Assembly: GCF_002093625.1 (NCBI RefSeq)
Contig: NZ_MRWD01000004.1
Coordinates: 1-64,000, forward strand
Direction of reading: 5' to 3'
Length of the DNA: 64,000 nt
From: Rouxiella silvae
Lineage (GTDB): Bacteria > Pseudomonadota > Gammaproteobacteria > Enterobacterales > Enterobacteriaceae
Part shown: positions 56,645 through 64,000 of the stretch, in pieces
How the letters are laid out: each line of letters opens with the position of its first letter
Position numbering within the stretch: position 1 is the first letter of the stretch
Made by a program: the position numbers and the translations under genes
Notes under the pieces: generated by a model
Databases searched by the model: none
Told to the model about the DNA's origin: nothing
What the model saw: the letters and a program-made list of their open reading frames with translations, nothing else

Positions 56645-57025
56645 TTAGAGTCCGTCTGGGCGAGGGATTTCGTAATACTGGCCAGAAGGATCGCGCTTGT
56701 AGTAATGACCGTTGCTGACGTAGAAACGCTCACCGTGAAAATCTAGCGGCGCCAGGTCAGGTGGTGCGGATTCATAGTCTTCTTCAGATTCTGGCGGCGG
56801 AGGCGGCGCATCATCCTGCGGTGGCGCGTCGACTTCTACATAATCATCGCCCTGTTTTTGGTAGTAATTGCCGTTTAACGCCCAGTAGGTCAAACCACCA
56901 ATCACCACGGCAACAGCGGCATCAGGCAAAATATTGAATCCCGGCCCCCCGTGGCCACCGTGCGCCATCGCTAACGTCGGTGAGAGCAGGCTCAAGGTTA
57001 ATAGTGATGCAGCAAGCTTCTTCAT
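56645..57025 (-). CDS. Exported Pro-rich protein with YY repeats, function unknown
   Basis: 126 residues. A signal peptide (1-21, ending in AMA) is followed by HGGHGGPG, a hydrophobic segment (about 33-50, AAVAVVIGGLTYWAL) that could be a membrane helix, an acidic Pro-rich stretch (65-90, with PPPPPESEEDYE), and two similar units NYYQKQGDDYVEV and HYYKRDPSGQYYEI. I do not recognise it with certainty; it resembles small DUF-type envelope proteins of enterics. The start at 57025 has AGGGG 6 bases upstream; ATG 57046 is less likely. Confidence 0.75.
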   Translation of the reverse strand: MKKLAASLLTLSLLSPTLAMAHGGHGGPGFNILPDAAVAVVIGGLTYWALNGNYYQKQGDDYVEVDAPPQDDAPPPPPESEEDYESAPPDLAPLDFHGERFYVSNGHYYKRDPSGQYYEIPRPDGL

Positions 57026-57220
57026 TTCATTCCCCTTGGGGGTCAAACTTCAGACAGATCCAAACTTCTTCCGAGTGATATAAGGTGTAAAACCTGTTGC
57101 GTCAATCGCGTTAAGGCAATTTACACAGACGGTTACAACTGTCTACGCGATCCTCACAGGGTGAAGAGAGAATGAGAGAAGTTAACGGAAAATAAAGTAA
57201 TCATGACCAAGCTCATGCTG

Positions 57221-57245
57221 TAAAAAAGCCCGCAAAAGCGGGCTT
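57221..57245 (-). terminator. Terminator of yicC
   Basis: On the minus strand the 8-bp stem AAGCCCGC/GCGGGCTT with a 4-base loop is followed by TTTTTT, 25 bases after the yicC stop. Confidence 0.92.
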
Positions 57246-57269
57246 CAACGTTCAAGCGGTAATTAAGAT

Positions 57270-58133
57270 TTATTCGATATTCTGAATTTGCTCGCGCATC
57301 TGCTCGATAAGCACTTTCAGCTCGATGGCGGAGGTTGTCACATCGGAGTTGATGGATTTCGACGCCAGCGTGTTGGACTCACGGTTAAACTCTTGCATCA
57401 TGAAGTCCAGACGGCGGCCGACGGCTTCCTCTTTCTTGAGGATTTTATGCGTTTCTTTAACGTGTGCGTCAAGGCGGTCCAATTCTTCGGCGACGTCTAC
57501 GCGCTGCGCCATCAGCACCAGCTCTTGTTCCAAACGGGTATTTTCAAGCTGAACCTGTGCATCTTCGAGCTTGCTGACCAGTCGTTCGCGCTGCCACAGC
57601 AAAACGTTGGGCATCTGGGCACGAACCTTAATCACTTCAGCGCTGACGCCGTCGAGTCGTTGTTCAATAAGCGTTTTCAGTGAAGCGCCTTCGCTTTCGC
57701 GGGCCAGAATGAAATCATCCAGCGCGCCGTCGAGTGCAACCAGCAATTCGTTGCTGATGGCGTCCAGGTCTTGCTCCTCGGCAACCATCACGCCCGGCCA
57801 GCGCAGCACGTCGAGCGGGTTGATTTCCCCTTCGTCACTTTGCATTTTGACCCACTGTGCCGCTTCGACCAGCTGTTTAGCCAGCTTTTCGTTGAGCTGC
57901 AGAGTGCCTTGCGCGCTAGGGTCGAGATCGAAGCGCAGGTTGCATTCAACCTTGCCGCGGGTCAGTCGAGCGCGTACGCGTTCACGGATAACCGGCTCCA
58001 GACTGCGAAACTGCTCGGGCAGACGGATGTAGGTTTCAAGATAACGTTGGTTAACGGAGCGAAGTTCCCACGCTGCGCTGCCCCAGCTTCCCTTGATTTC
58101 ACGTCGGGCATAAGCGGTCATACTACGAATCAT
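57270..58133 (-). CDS. yicC: YicC-family endoribonuclease
   Basis: 287 residues, equal to E. coli YicC. The N-terminus MIRSMTAYARRE and SVNQRYLE, and the C-terminal DUF1732 region with GRRLDFMMQEFNREANTL-like sequence (here DFMMQEFNRESNTL) are the family signatures. Relatives cut structured RNA, and E. coli YicC affects the small RNA RyhB. It is divergent from rph, 127 bases apart, as in E. coli. Confidence 0.95.
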   Translation of the reverse strand: MIRSMTAYARREIKGSWGSAAWELRSVNQRYLETYIRLPEQFRSLEPVIRERVRARLTRGKVECNLRFDLDPSAQGTLQLNEKLAKQLVEAAQWVKMQSDEGEINPLDVLRWPGVMVAEEQDLDAISNELLVALDGALDDFILARESEGASLKTLIEQRLDGVSAEVIKVRAQMPNVLLWQRERLVSKLEDAQVQLENTRLEQELVLMAQRVDVAEELDRLDAHVKETHKILKKEEAVGRRLDFMMQEFNRESNTLASKSINSDVTTSAIELKVLIEQMREQIQNIE

Positions 58134-58260
58134 GTCTGTCTACCTGTTAATGTAAAGATGTAAGGATTATAGCCTCGCTGAACCCGTCATGATAGGCATT
58201 ACCTCACGAAGCCCGTATAATGCGCAGCCAACTATGATTTGCGAGCCGGAGAACAACCCC

Positions 58261-58977
58261 ATGCGTCCAGCAGGCCGAAATGCACAACAAGTGCGCCCAC
58301 TTACCCTGACCAGAAACTACACAAAACACGCTGAAGGTTCTGTTTTGGTTGAATTTGGTGACACGAAAGTCCTTTGCACCGCCACTGTTGAAGAAGGGGT
58401 TCCTCGCTTTCTGAAAGGTCAGGGACAAGGATGGATCACGGCTGAATACGGTATGTTGCCACGTTCTACCCACAGCCGTAACCCGCGTGAAGCGGCAAAA
58501 GGCAAGCAGGGTGGCCGTACTTTAGAAATCCAGCGTCTGATTGCTCGTTCACTGCGCGCCGCCGTTGATCTCAAAAAGCTGGGTGAATTTACCATCACTC
58601 TTGACTGCGACGTGCTGCAAGCAGACGGCGGTACGCGTACAGCATCAATCTCTGGTGCCTGCGTTGCGCTGGCCGATGCCTTAAACGCGCTGGTTGCAGC
58701 GGGTAAACTGAAAGCCAACCCAATGAAAGGCCTGGTCGCTGCCGTGTCCGTCGGCATCGTCAAGGGCGAAGCGTTGTGTGACCTCGAATACGTTGAGGAC
58801 TCCGCTGCTGAAACCGATATGAACGTCGTGATGATGGAAGACGGCAGAATGATCGAAGTTCAGGGCACCGCGGAAGGAGAGCCTTTCAGCCACGAAGAGT
58901 TGCTGAGTTTGTTGGCCCTCGCTCGAGGGGGAATCGAGACTATCTTCGAGGCGCAAAAAGCGGTTCTGGCAGAATAA
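58261..58977 (+). CDS. rph: RNase PH
   Basis: A phosphorolytic 3'-5' exoribonuclease that trims tRNA ends. With the start at 58261 ([10 protein letters not shown]) it has 238 residues, full length. Unlike E. coli K-12, which has a frameshift in rph, the frame here is open to the end (VLAE). The RNase PH core has [12 protein letters not shown] and the phosphate-binding [16 protein letters not shown]. The stop codon is 7 bases before the pyrE attenuator hairpin, the geometry needed for coupling. Confidence 0.97.
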   Translation: MRPAGRNAQQVRPLTLTRNYTKHAEGSVLVEFGDTKVLCTATVEEGVPRFLKGQGQGWITAEYGMLPRSTHSRNPREAAKGKQGGRTLEIQRLIARSLRAAVDLKKLGEFTITLDCDVLQADGGTRTASISGACVALADALNALVAAGKLKANPMKGLVAAVSVGIVKGEALCDLEYVEDSAAETDMNVVMMEDGRMIEVQGTAEGEPFSHEELLSLLALARGGIETIFEAQKAVLAE

Positions 58978-58983
58978 TTATTT

Positions 58984-59009
58984 AAGGCGGCTAATTTAGT
59001 CGCCTTTTT
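58984..59009 (+). terminator. pyrE attenuator
   Basis: A 10-bp stem (AAGGCGGCTA with TAGTCGCCTT, one G-T pair) with a 3-base loop and a T run, just after the rph stop. In E. coli a ribosome close behind the polymerase at low UTP blocks this hairpin and lets pyrE be transcribed; the same layout is seen here. Confidence 0.85.
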
Positions 59010-59064
59010 CATATATGGCTCTCGGGCCAGCGAGTAGAAAATAAAAGACGAGGAAAAAGCATCC

Positions 59065-59706
59065 ATGAAAGCCTATCAGCGCCAGTTTATTGAGTTTGCA
59101 TTGAACAAGCAGGTTTTGAAATTCGGCGAATTTACCCTGAAATCCGGCCGCATCAGCCCCTACTTTTTTAATGCAGGCCTGTTTAACACCGGTCGTGATT
59201 TAGCCTTGCTGGGACGCTTTTACGCAGAAGCCCTGATAGATTCAGGCATCGATTTTGACTTGGTGTTTGGCCCAGCCTATAAAGGTATCCCGATTGCTAC
59301 CACCACCGTGGTGGCGCTGGCCGAACAGCACGAGCGCGACGTGCCTTACTGCTTCAACCGTAAAGAAGCCAAGGATCACGGCGAGGGTGGCACATTAGTT
59401 GGCAGCCCATTGCAGGGCAAAGTGATGCTGGTGGATGACGTAATCACCGCCGGGACAGCCATTCGTGAATCTATGGAAATCATCAACGCGAATAATGCGT
59501 CATTGGCCGGCGTGCTGATTTCTCTTGACCGCCAGGAGCGTGGCCGTGCCGATATCTCTGCCATTCAAGAAGTTGAGCGCGACTATCACTGTAAGGTGAT
59601 TTCTATTATTACGCTTGCCGACCTGATTGATTATCTGGAAGAGAAAACCGAGATGGCCGATCATCTGGCCGCCGTTCGCGGATATCGTCAGCAGTACGGT
59701 ATTTAA
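59065..59706 (+). CDS. pyrE: Orotate phosphoribosyltransferase
   Basis: Makes OMP from orotate and PRPP in pyrimidine synthesis. 213 residues, equal to E. coli. The PRPP-binding loop [16 protein letters not shown] (about 120-135) and the flexible loop with [13 protein letters not shown] (about 98-110) are intact. Transcribed with rph across the attenuator. Confidence 0.97.
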   Translation: MKAYQRQFIEFALNKQVLKFGEFTLKSGRISPYFFNAGLFNTGRDLALLGRFYAEALIDSGIDFDLVFGPAYKGIPIATTTVVALAEQHERDVPYCFNRKEAKDHGEGGTLVGSPLQGKVMLVDDVITAGTAIRESMEIINANNASLAGVLISLDRQERGRADISAIQEVERDYHCKVISIITLADLIDYLEEKTEMADHLAAVRGYRQQYGI

Positions 59707-59727
59707 GATGTTCTGACCGGAAAAGGA

Positions 59728-59748
59728 AAAGGGCCCATGGCCCTTTTT
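59728..59748. terminator. Terminator between pyrE and slmA
   Basis: AAAGGGCC/GGCCCTTT with a 3-base loop and a T run on the plus strand; the A-rich left arm gives a T-rich tail on the minus strand. The two genes are convergent. Confidence 0.85.
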
Positions 59749-59775
59749 TGCTTTTTTGATATGCTAGATTAGCGG

Positions 59776-60372
59776 TTACTGAAGCTGAGCTGCAATCAGC
59801 GGCCAGCGCGTATCGAAATCTTGCGTCGGGCGATATTTAAATTCTGAACGAACAAAACGGGACAGCAGTCCTTCACAAATTGCCAATAGCTGGCTGGCCA
59901 GCAGCGTTTCATCAGTATTGAAACCGCTTCCTTCACGCATCTTCTTTTCGCGCAGCACCTGCCGAAGCTGAACCTCAATACGCTCAAACAGTTGGTTAAT
60001 ACGACCCTGTAAACGGTCTTGTTCAAACATTAACGCGTGTCCGGTCATAATGCGGGTCAGTCCCGGATTACGTTCTGCAAAACCAAGAATCAGCAGCAGA
60101 ATGAGACGAAGCCTATTCAGCGTATCTTTCTCATCCTGCAGGATGAGATTAATTCGAGTAATCAGGCTGTCCTCAATAAACTCGATAAGACTGTCGAACA
60201 TTCGCGTTTTGCTAGGAAAATGACGGTAAAGCGCAGCCTCGGATACTCCGACATTGGCGGCAAGTTTTGCCGTAGTAATACGCTGGCTGCCATCGCTAGA
60301 CTGAAGCATTTGCGCCAATGCCTGCAAAATCTCCTCGCGCCGGTTCCTTTTAGTATTTTCTTTTTCTGCCAT
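59776..60372 (-). CDS. slmA: Nucleoid occlusion factor SlmA
   Basis: A TetR-type DNA-binding protein that blocks FtsZ ring assembly over the nucleoid. With the start at 60372 ([14 protein letters not shown]) it has 198 residues, equal to E. coli. The helix-turn-helix is at about 28-55 ([19 protein letters not shown]). The frame to 60438 adds 22 unrelated residues. It lies between pyrE and dut, as in E. coli. Confidence 0.96.
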   Translation of the reverse strand: MAEKENTKRNRREEILQALAQMLQSSDGSQRITTAKLAANVGVSEAALYRHFPSKTRMFDSLIEFIEDSLITRINLILQDEKDTLNRLRLILLLILGFAERNPGLTRIMTGHALMFEQDRLQGRINQLFERIEVQLRQVLREKKMREGSGFNTDETLLASQLLAICEGLLSRFVRSEFKYRPTQDFDTRWPLIAAQLQ

Positions 60373-60559
60373 GTCTGAATAGACCCTTGCTAAAAAACGG
60401 CTTAAAAATATAAAAAAACCGCACAATTGCCGCTTCAACCATCAGATTTTGCGGCTTATCGACCTTTGGCTTTCAATCAGACACGGGCAGTGAGCCCGGC
60501 GGGTTAAAAGCGGTAGGGTATCAGTAAAGTTTTATTGTATCGGTTTGATATAAATAAGG

Positions 60560-60604
60560 ATCTGTTCAATATCCTGCGGCCCTGCACCGCGATGTTGAAC
60601 AGAT
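60560..60604. repeat. Long hairpin immediately 3' of dut
   Basis: ATCTGTTCAA-T-ATC pairs with GAT-G-TTGAACAGAT (one T-G pair), with an inner GCGG/CCGC helix. It begins 2 bases after the dut stop codon on the minus strand. There is no clean T run, but it is the only candidate transcription end before slmA. Confidence 0.6.
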
Positions 60605-60606
60605 TC

Positions 60607-61065
60607 TTACTGGCGTCCGGAGTGACCAAAGCCACCTTCGCCGCGTTCGCTGTTGGTAAAATCTTCAACCAGATTAAATTCAGCCTGCACAACCGGCACG
60701 AATACCATCTGCGCAATGCGCTCGCCCGGTTCAATCGTGAAGGTAGTTTGCCCGCGATTCCAGACTGAAACCATCAACTGACCCTGATAGTCTGAATCAA
60801 TGAGGCCAACAAGATTACCCAGCACAACGCCGTGTTTGTGACCCAGACCTGAACGAGGCAGGATAACCGCCGCCAGATTGGTATCATCGATATGGATAGC
60901 TAGACCCGTAGGCAGCAGAGTCGTTTCACCCGGATGCAGTTCAACGGCGGAATCCAGAACAGCGCGCAAGTCCAGGCCTGCAGAACCTGGCGTGGCATAA
61001 GTCGGCAAAGGAAAATCTTTGCCAATGCGCGAATCAAGGATCTTAATGTCTATTTTTTTCATCAT
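60607..61065 (-). CDS. dut: Deoxyuridine 5'-triphosphate nucleotidohydrolase
   Basis: Hydrolyses dUTP to dUMP, keeping uracil out of DNA and feeding dTMP synthesis. 152 residues with the start at the first ATG of an ATGATG pair (61065); the second gives 151. All five dUTPase motifs are visible, including GSAGLDLRA (1), [10 protein letters not shown] (2), [12 protein letters not shown] (3), ERIAQMVF (4) and [12 protein letters not shown] (5). The 5' end overlaps coaBC by 23 bases. Confidence 0.97.
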   Translation of the reverse strand: MMKKIDIKILDSRIGKDFPLPTYATPGSAGLDLRAVLDSAVELHPGETTLLPTGLAIHIDDTNLAAVILPRSGLGHKHGVVLGNLVGLIDSDYQGQLMVSVWNRGQTTFTIEPGERIAQMVFVPVVQAEFNLVEDFTNSERGEGGFGHSGRQ

Positions 61066-62260
61066 AACGGCTGACAATCTCGTTTAGTAAAGCTTGGCCA
61101 AGCTGCTGTTTATCACTAAGGGGTAAACGCAGATCTCCATTTTGCCAAAAAAGATGCAAGGCATTGGTATCACTATTAAAACCATGCCCGGCAAGTGAAA
61201 CATCATTTGCGCATATCAGGTCAATATTCTTCCTGATACGTTTTTGTTGGGCGTATTCTTCCACATTCTGGGTTTCAGCGGCAAACCCTACGACATACGG
61301 ACGATGCTCTTTCAGGGCGCCAACGCCGGCAACGATATCCGGATTTCTGACCATTTTCAGCGTTATTTCATCACCTTGCTTTTTAATCTTCTCATCGGCA
61401 ATCGCCATAGCACGATAGTCTGCCACCGCGGCGCAGGAAATGAAAATGTGCTGAGAAGTCACGCTGTGATTAACGGCCGCCTGCATTTCAAGGGCGGTAG
61501 TGACGTCAATTCGTGCCACATTGTGCGGCGTGGGGAGCGAAACGGGACCGCTCACCAAAGTTACCTGCGCACCGCGTTTTGCGGCCGCTTCGGCAATGGC
61601 AAAACCCATTTTTCCCGAGCTGTGATTGCTGATGTAGCGAACGGGATCCAGCGCTTCTCGTGTGGGTCCGGCGGTAACCATAATTTTAAGATGCTGCAGG
61701 TCGAGGCGCGGCGAAAAGTGTTCAACGGCCATACCGACAATCACCAACGGGTCAAGCATGCGGCCGGGACCCACGTCGCCACAGGCTTGGCTGCCTTCGT
61801 CCGGTCCCCACAGCAGAGTGCCTCTGGCGGCCAGCTGGTGCAGATTTTCTTGGGTGACCGTTGCGCGGTACATCTGTTGGTTCATTGCTGGAACAACTGC
61901 AATCGGCGCAGCGGTTGCCAGACAAACCGTGGTCAGCAGATCGTTGGCCATGCCTGCGTTCATTCGCGCCAGTAAATCAGCAGTCGCCGGTGCAATAATG
62001 ACGAGGTCTGCCCATTTACCCAACTCTATGTGGCCCATTGCGGCCTCCGCGGCCGGGTCGAGCAGGGAATCTGATACGGGATAGCCAGAAACCGCCTGCA
62101 GGCTGAGCGGGGTAATGAAGGCTTTTGCGGCTTCTGTCATTACGACTCGCACTTGTGCGCCGCGATCGCGTAAACGCCTTACCAGCTCGGGTGCTTTGTA
62201 GGCCGCTATGCCGCCGCTGACGCCAAGCACAATGTGTTTGCCGGAAATTCCCGTCATCAT
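61043..62260 (-). CDS. coaBC: Phosphopantothenoylcysteine synthetase/decarboxylase CoaBC
   Basis: A bifunctional flavoprotein in coenzyme A synthesis. 405 residues (E. coli 406). The N-terminal CoaC decarboxylase has [12 protein letters not shown], catalytic [10 protein letters not shown] with His near 77, PAMNQQMY and [13 protein letters not shown]; the C-terminal CoaB synthetase has [19 protein letters not shown] and the ATP-contacting KIKK. The ATG doublet at 62260/62257 leaves the start open by one residue; the first has GGA 5 bases upstream. Confidence 0.96.
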   Translation of the reverse strand: MMTGISGKHIVLGVSGGIAAYKAPELVRRLRDRGAQVRVVMTEAAKAFITPLSLQAVSGYPVSDSLLDPAAEAAMGHIELGKWADLVIIAPATADLLARMNAGMANDLLTTVCLATAAPIAVVPAMNQQMYRATVTQENLHQLAARGTLLWGPDEGSQACGDVGPGRMLDPLVIVGMAVEHFSPRLDLQHLKIMVTAGPTREALDPVRYISNHSSGKMGFAIAEAAAKRGAQVTLVSGPVSLPTPHNVARIDVTTALEMQAAVNHSVTSQHIFISCAAVADYRAMAIADEKIKKQGDEITLKMVRNPDIVAGVGALKEHRPYVVGFAAETQNVEEYAQQKRIRKNIDLICANDVSLAGHGFNSDTNALHLFWQNGDLRLPLSDKQQLGQALLNEIVSRYDEKNRH

Positions 62261-62442
62261 GATTGTCCGATTGAAAGTCCAATGAGGCAATATTTTAGCA
62301 TAATGCTGATTCATGACAGCTATACGGTTTCGTTATTAGGGATCCCGTTCTCTCGTTTTGCGAGACCTCTCGCAGGGAAATATTACGACTTAACCCTCGC
62401 TTATCAGGCTATGCCACAATCCTGACTCATAAGGAGTGAGGG

Positions 62443-63123
62443 ATGAAAAATAATAAAAAAATCTGGCAGGAAGGGAGGGGTCCCAGAGAAAAGTTGATTG
62501 AAATGGGGGCATCGAGCTTATCGGACTGCGAGCTGCTGGCCATTTTTCTCCATACCGGCGTTCGTGGAATGAACGTGATGGCTTTAGCTGAAAGCCTGGT
62601 GGCGCACTTTGGGTCGATTTATAAAATTTTGGCCGCCGATTACAACACGATTATTGGATTTCACGGGATGGGGGCGGCTAAATTTGCCCAGCTCTCAGCG
62701 GTTACCGAACTCAGTCAACGGCGTTATGCGGAGCAGCTCGCGTGCGAGAATGTGCTGCTCAATCCGTTTATCACCCGCCAGTTTTTACAGAATTTACTGT
62801 CTCATCGCGAGCGAGAGGTGTTTTTAGTACTTTTTCTAGACAATCAACACCGTGTTATTCGCCATGAGGAGATGTTTGCTGGTACCATTAGCAGCGTTGA
62901 GATTCATCCGCGTGAAATTGTGCGCGAAGCGATGAAGGTTAATGCGACGGCGCTGATTCTGGCGCATAATCACCCGTCCGGCAAAGCAGAACCAAGTTTT
63001 GCGGACAGAAGGGTAACCGAACAGATAATAAAAGCGTGCCAATTGCTAGATATCCGCGTACTCGATCATTTCGTCGTAGGTGGCGGAGAAACGGTCTCTT
63101 TTGCCGAGCGTGGTTGGATTTAG
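62443..63123 (+). CDS. radC: RadC-family protein (JAB1/MPN metalloprotease fold)
   Basis: 226 residues. An N-terminal helix-hairpin-helix (about 20-95, with [13 protein letters not shown]) is followed by a JAMM/MPN domain with Glu in EEMFAGTIS (about 143) and the metal motif [14 protein letters not shown] (about 176-189). Early evidence for a repair role was due to recG; the function remains unknown. Its ribosome binding site is AAGGAG. Divergent from coaBC, as in E. coli. Confidence 0.94.
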   Translation: MKNNKKIWQEGRGPREKLIEMGASSLSDCELLAIFLHTGVRGMNVMALAESLVAHFGSIYKILAADYNTIIGFHGMGAAKFAQLSAVTELSQRRYAEQLACENVLLNPFITRQFLQNLLSHREREVFLVLFLDNQHRVIRHEEMFAGTISSVEIHPREIVREAMKVNATALILAHNHPSGKAEPSFADRRVTEQIIKACQLLDIRVLDHFVVGGGETVSFAERGWI

Positions 63124-63134
63124 ACTTATTTTTT

Positions 63135-63154
63135 AAAGATCCTGAGGGATCTTT
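63135..63154 (+). terminator. Hairpin after radC
   Basis: AAAGATCC/GGATCTTT with a 4-base loop, 11 bases after the radC stop. The tail has only TTT, so termination may be partial. Confidence 0.5.
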
Positions 63155-63168
63155 AGCTGTTCGGGACT

Positions 63169-63196
63169 TGAGCACTTACGCTCTAGAGCGTATACT
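63169..63196 (+). promoter_or_regulatory. rpmB-rpmG promoter
   Basis: TTGAGC (63169-63174), 16 bases, TATACT (63191-63196), followed by a GC-rich discriminator ACGCCACC. The start of transcription should be near 63,203. Such discriminators are common at growth-rate-controlled promoters. Confidence 0.65.
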
Positions 63197-63203
63197 ACGC
63201 CAC

Positions 63204-63658
<455 letters not shown>

Positions 63659-63671
63659 GGAAAGGAACTGA

Positions 63672-63842
<171 letters not shown>

Positions 63843-63858
63843 TTTTAGCGGATTAATA

Positions 63859-63886
63859 AAAACCCGGCTCCGGCTGGGTTTTTTTA
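63859..63886 (+). terminator. Terminator of rpmBG
   Basis: AACCCGGC/GCTGGGTT with a TCCG loop and a run of seven T, 18 bases after rpmG. Confidence 0.9.
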
Positions 63887-63899
63887 TGCCCAAAATTCC

Positions 63900-64000
63900 C
63901 CTTCGTACTTGAAGCTATCGCTGCGCTATTCAGCCCATACTTGGGCTTCCCCCCTTCCGGGGCCGCTGCAAGCCGCGTTCAAATCTGCTCCCGGCATACA
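63900..64000 (-). repeat. GC-rich repeat near the right end
   Basis: No ORF is present. The reverse complement contains GCAGATTTGAACGCGGCTTG and, a little further, CAGCGGCCCCGGAAGGGG, and is related to 170-225 near the left end. Short hairpins such as CCCATACTTGGG are present. It resembles dispersed intergenic repeats of enteric genomes; whether it continues beyond the window is not known. Confidence 0.5.

Noticed and set aside
63900-64000. Right-end repeat as a CRISPR or insertion sequence end
   Set aside because: There is only one copy in place, no spacer pattern and no transposase frame next to it.

Overview
The window looks like the chromosome of a member of the Enterobacterales outside Escherichia (Hafnia, Rahnella, Serratia or a relative; the genus cannot be fixed from the sequence). 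Most genes have the length and order known from E. coli K-12: the end of an rRNA operon, mobB-mobA, yihD, srkA-dsbA, polA, spf, engB, yihI, hemN, glnG-glnL-glnA, typA, yihX, yihY, dtd, fabY, yicH, xanP, recG, trmH, spoT, rpoZ, gmk, ligB, yicG, yicC, rph-pyrE, slmA, dut, coaBC, radC, rpmB-rpmG. Compared with that order, yihF/yihG are absent between dsbA and polA, and gltS is absent between xanP and recG.

Three accessory blocks interrupt the core. Block 1 (about 8.9-23.1 kb, between yihI and hemN) holds a cytochrome b561 plus TonB-dependent copper receptor pair. Next to it is a self-contained secretion or pilus machine: a divergent prepilin peptidase, then a tightly overlapping operon of pseudopilin, lytic transglycosylase, GspF, GspE, PilM-, PilN-, PilO- and PilP-like proteins, a lipoprotein secretin and three more pseudopilins. 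An RcsB-like regulator without its phospho-acceptor Asp and a small membrane-protein ORF follow. The set mixes type II secretion and type IV pilus features, lacks recognisable GspH-I-J-K, and is the best candidate here for an undescribed system.

Block 2 (24.6-32.4 kb, between hemN and glnG) is metabolic. It has a LysR gene divergent from a three-gene operon (2-hydroxyacid dehydrogenase, RraA/HMG-aldolase-like protein, exported MRJP-like beta-propeller), then a DoxX protein, two exported GlcG/HbpS-family proteins, and a citrate-family transporter paired with a TerC-family protein. Block 3 (54.6-57.0 kb) is a TetR regulator with a FabF-like ketoacyl synthase, plus a small exported Pro-rich protein.

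Regulatory signals are easy to see: Spot 42 RNA, a CpxR box before srkA-dsbA, a DnaA box with a GATC-rich hairpin before polA, a sigma54 promoter with upstream NtrC sites before glnA, a pyrE attenuator just after an intact rph, a strongly structured leader before rpmB, and many intrinsic terminators. Related GC-rich repeats lie near both window ends in opposite orientation. No CRISPR array, insertion sequence, prophage or tRNA gene was found.
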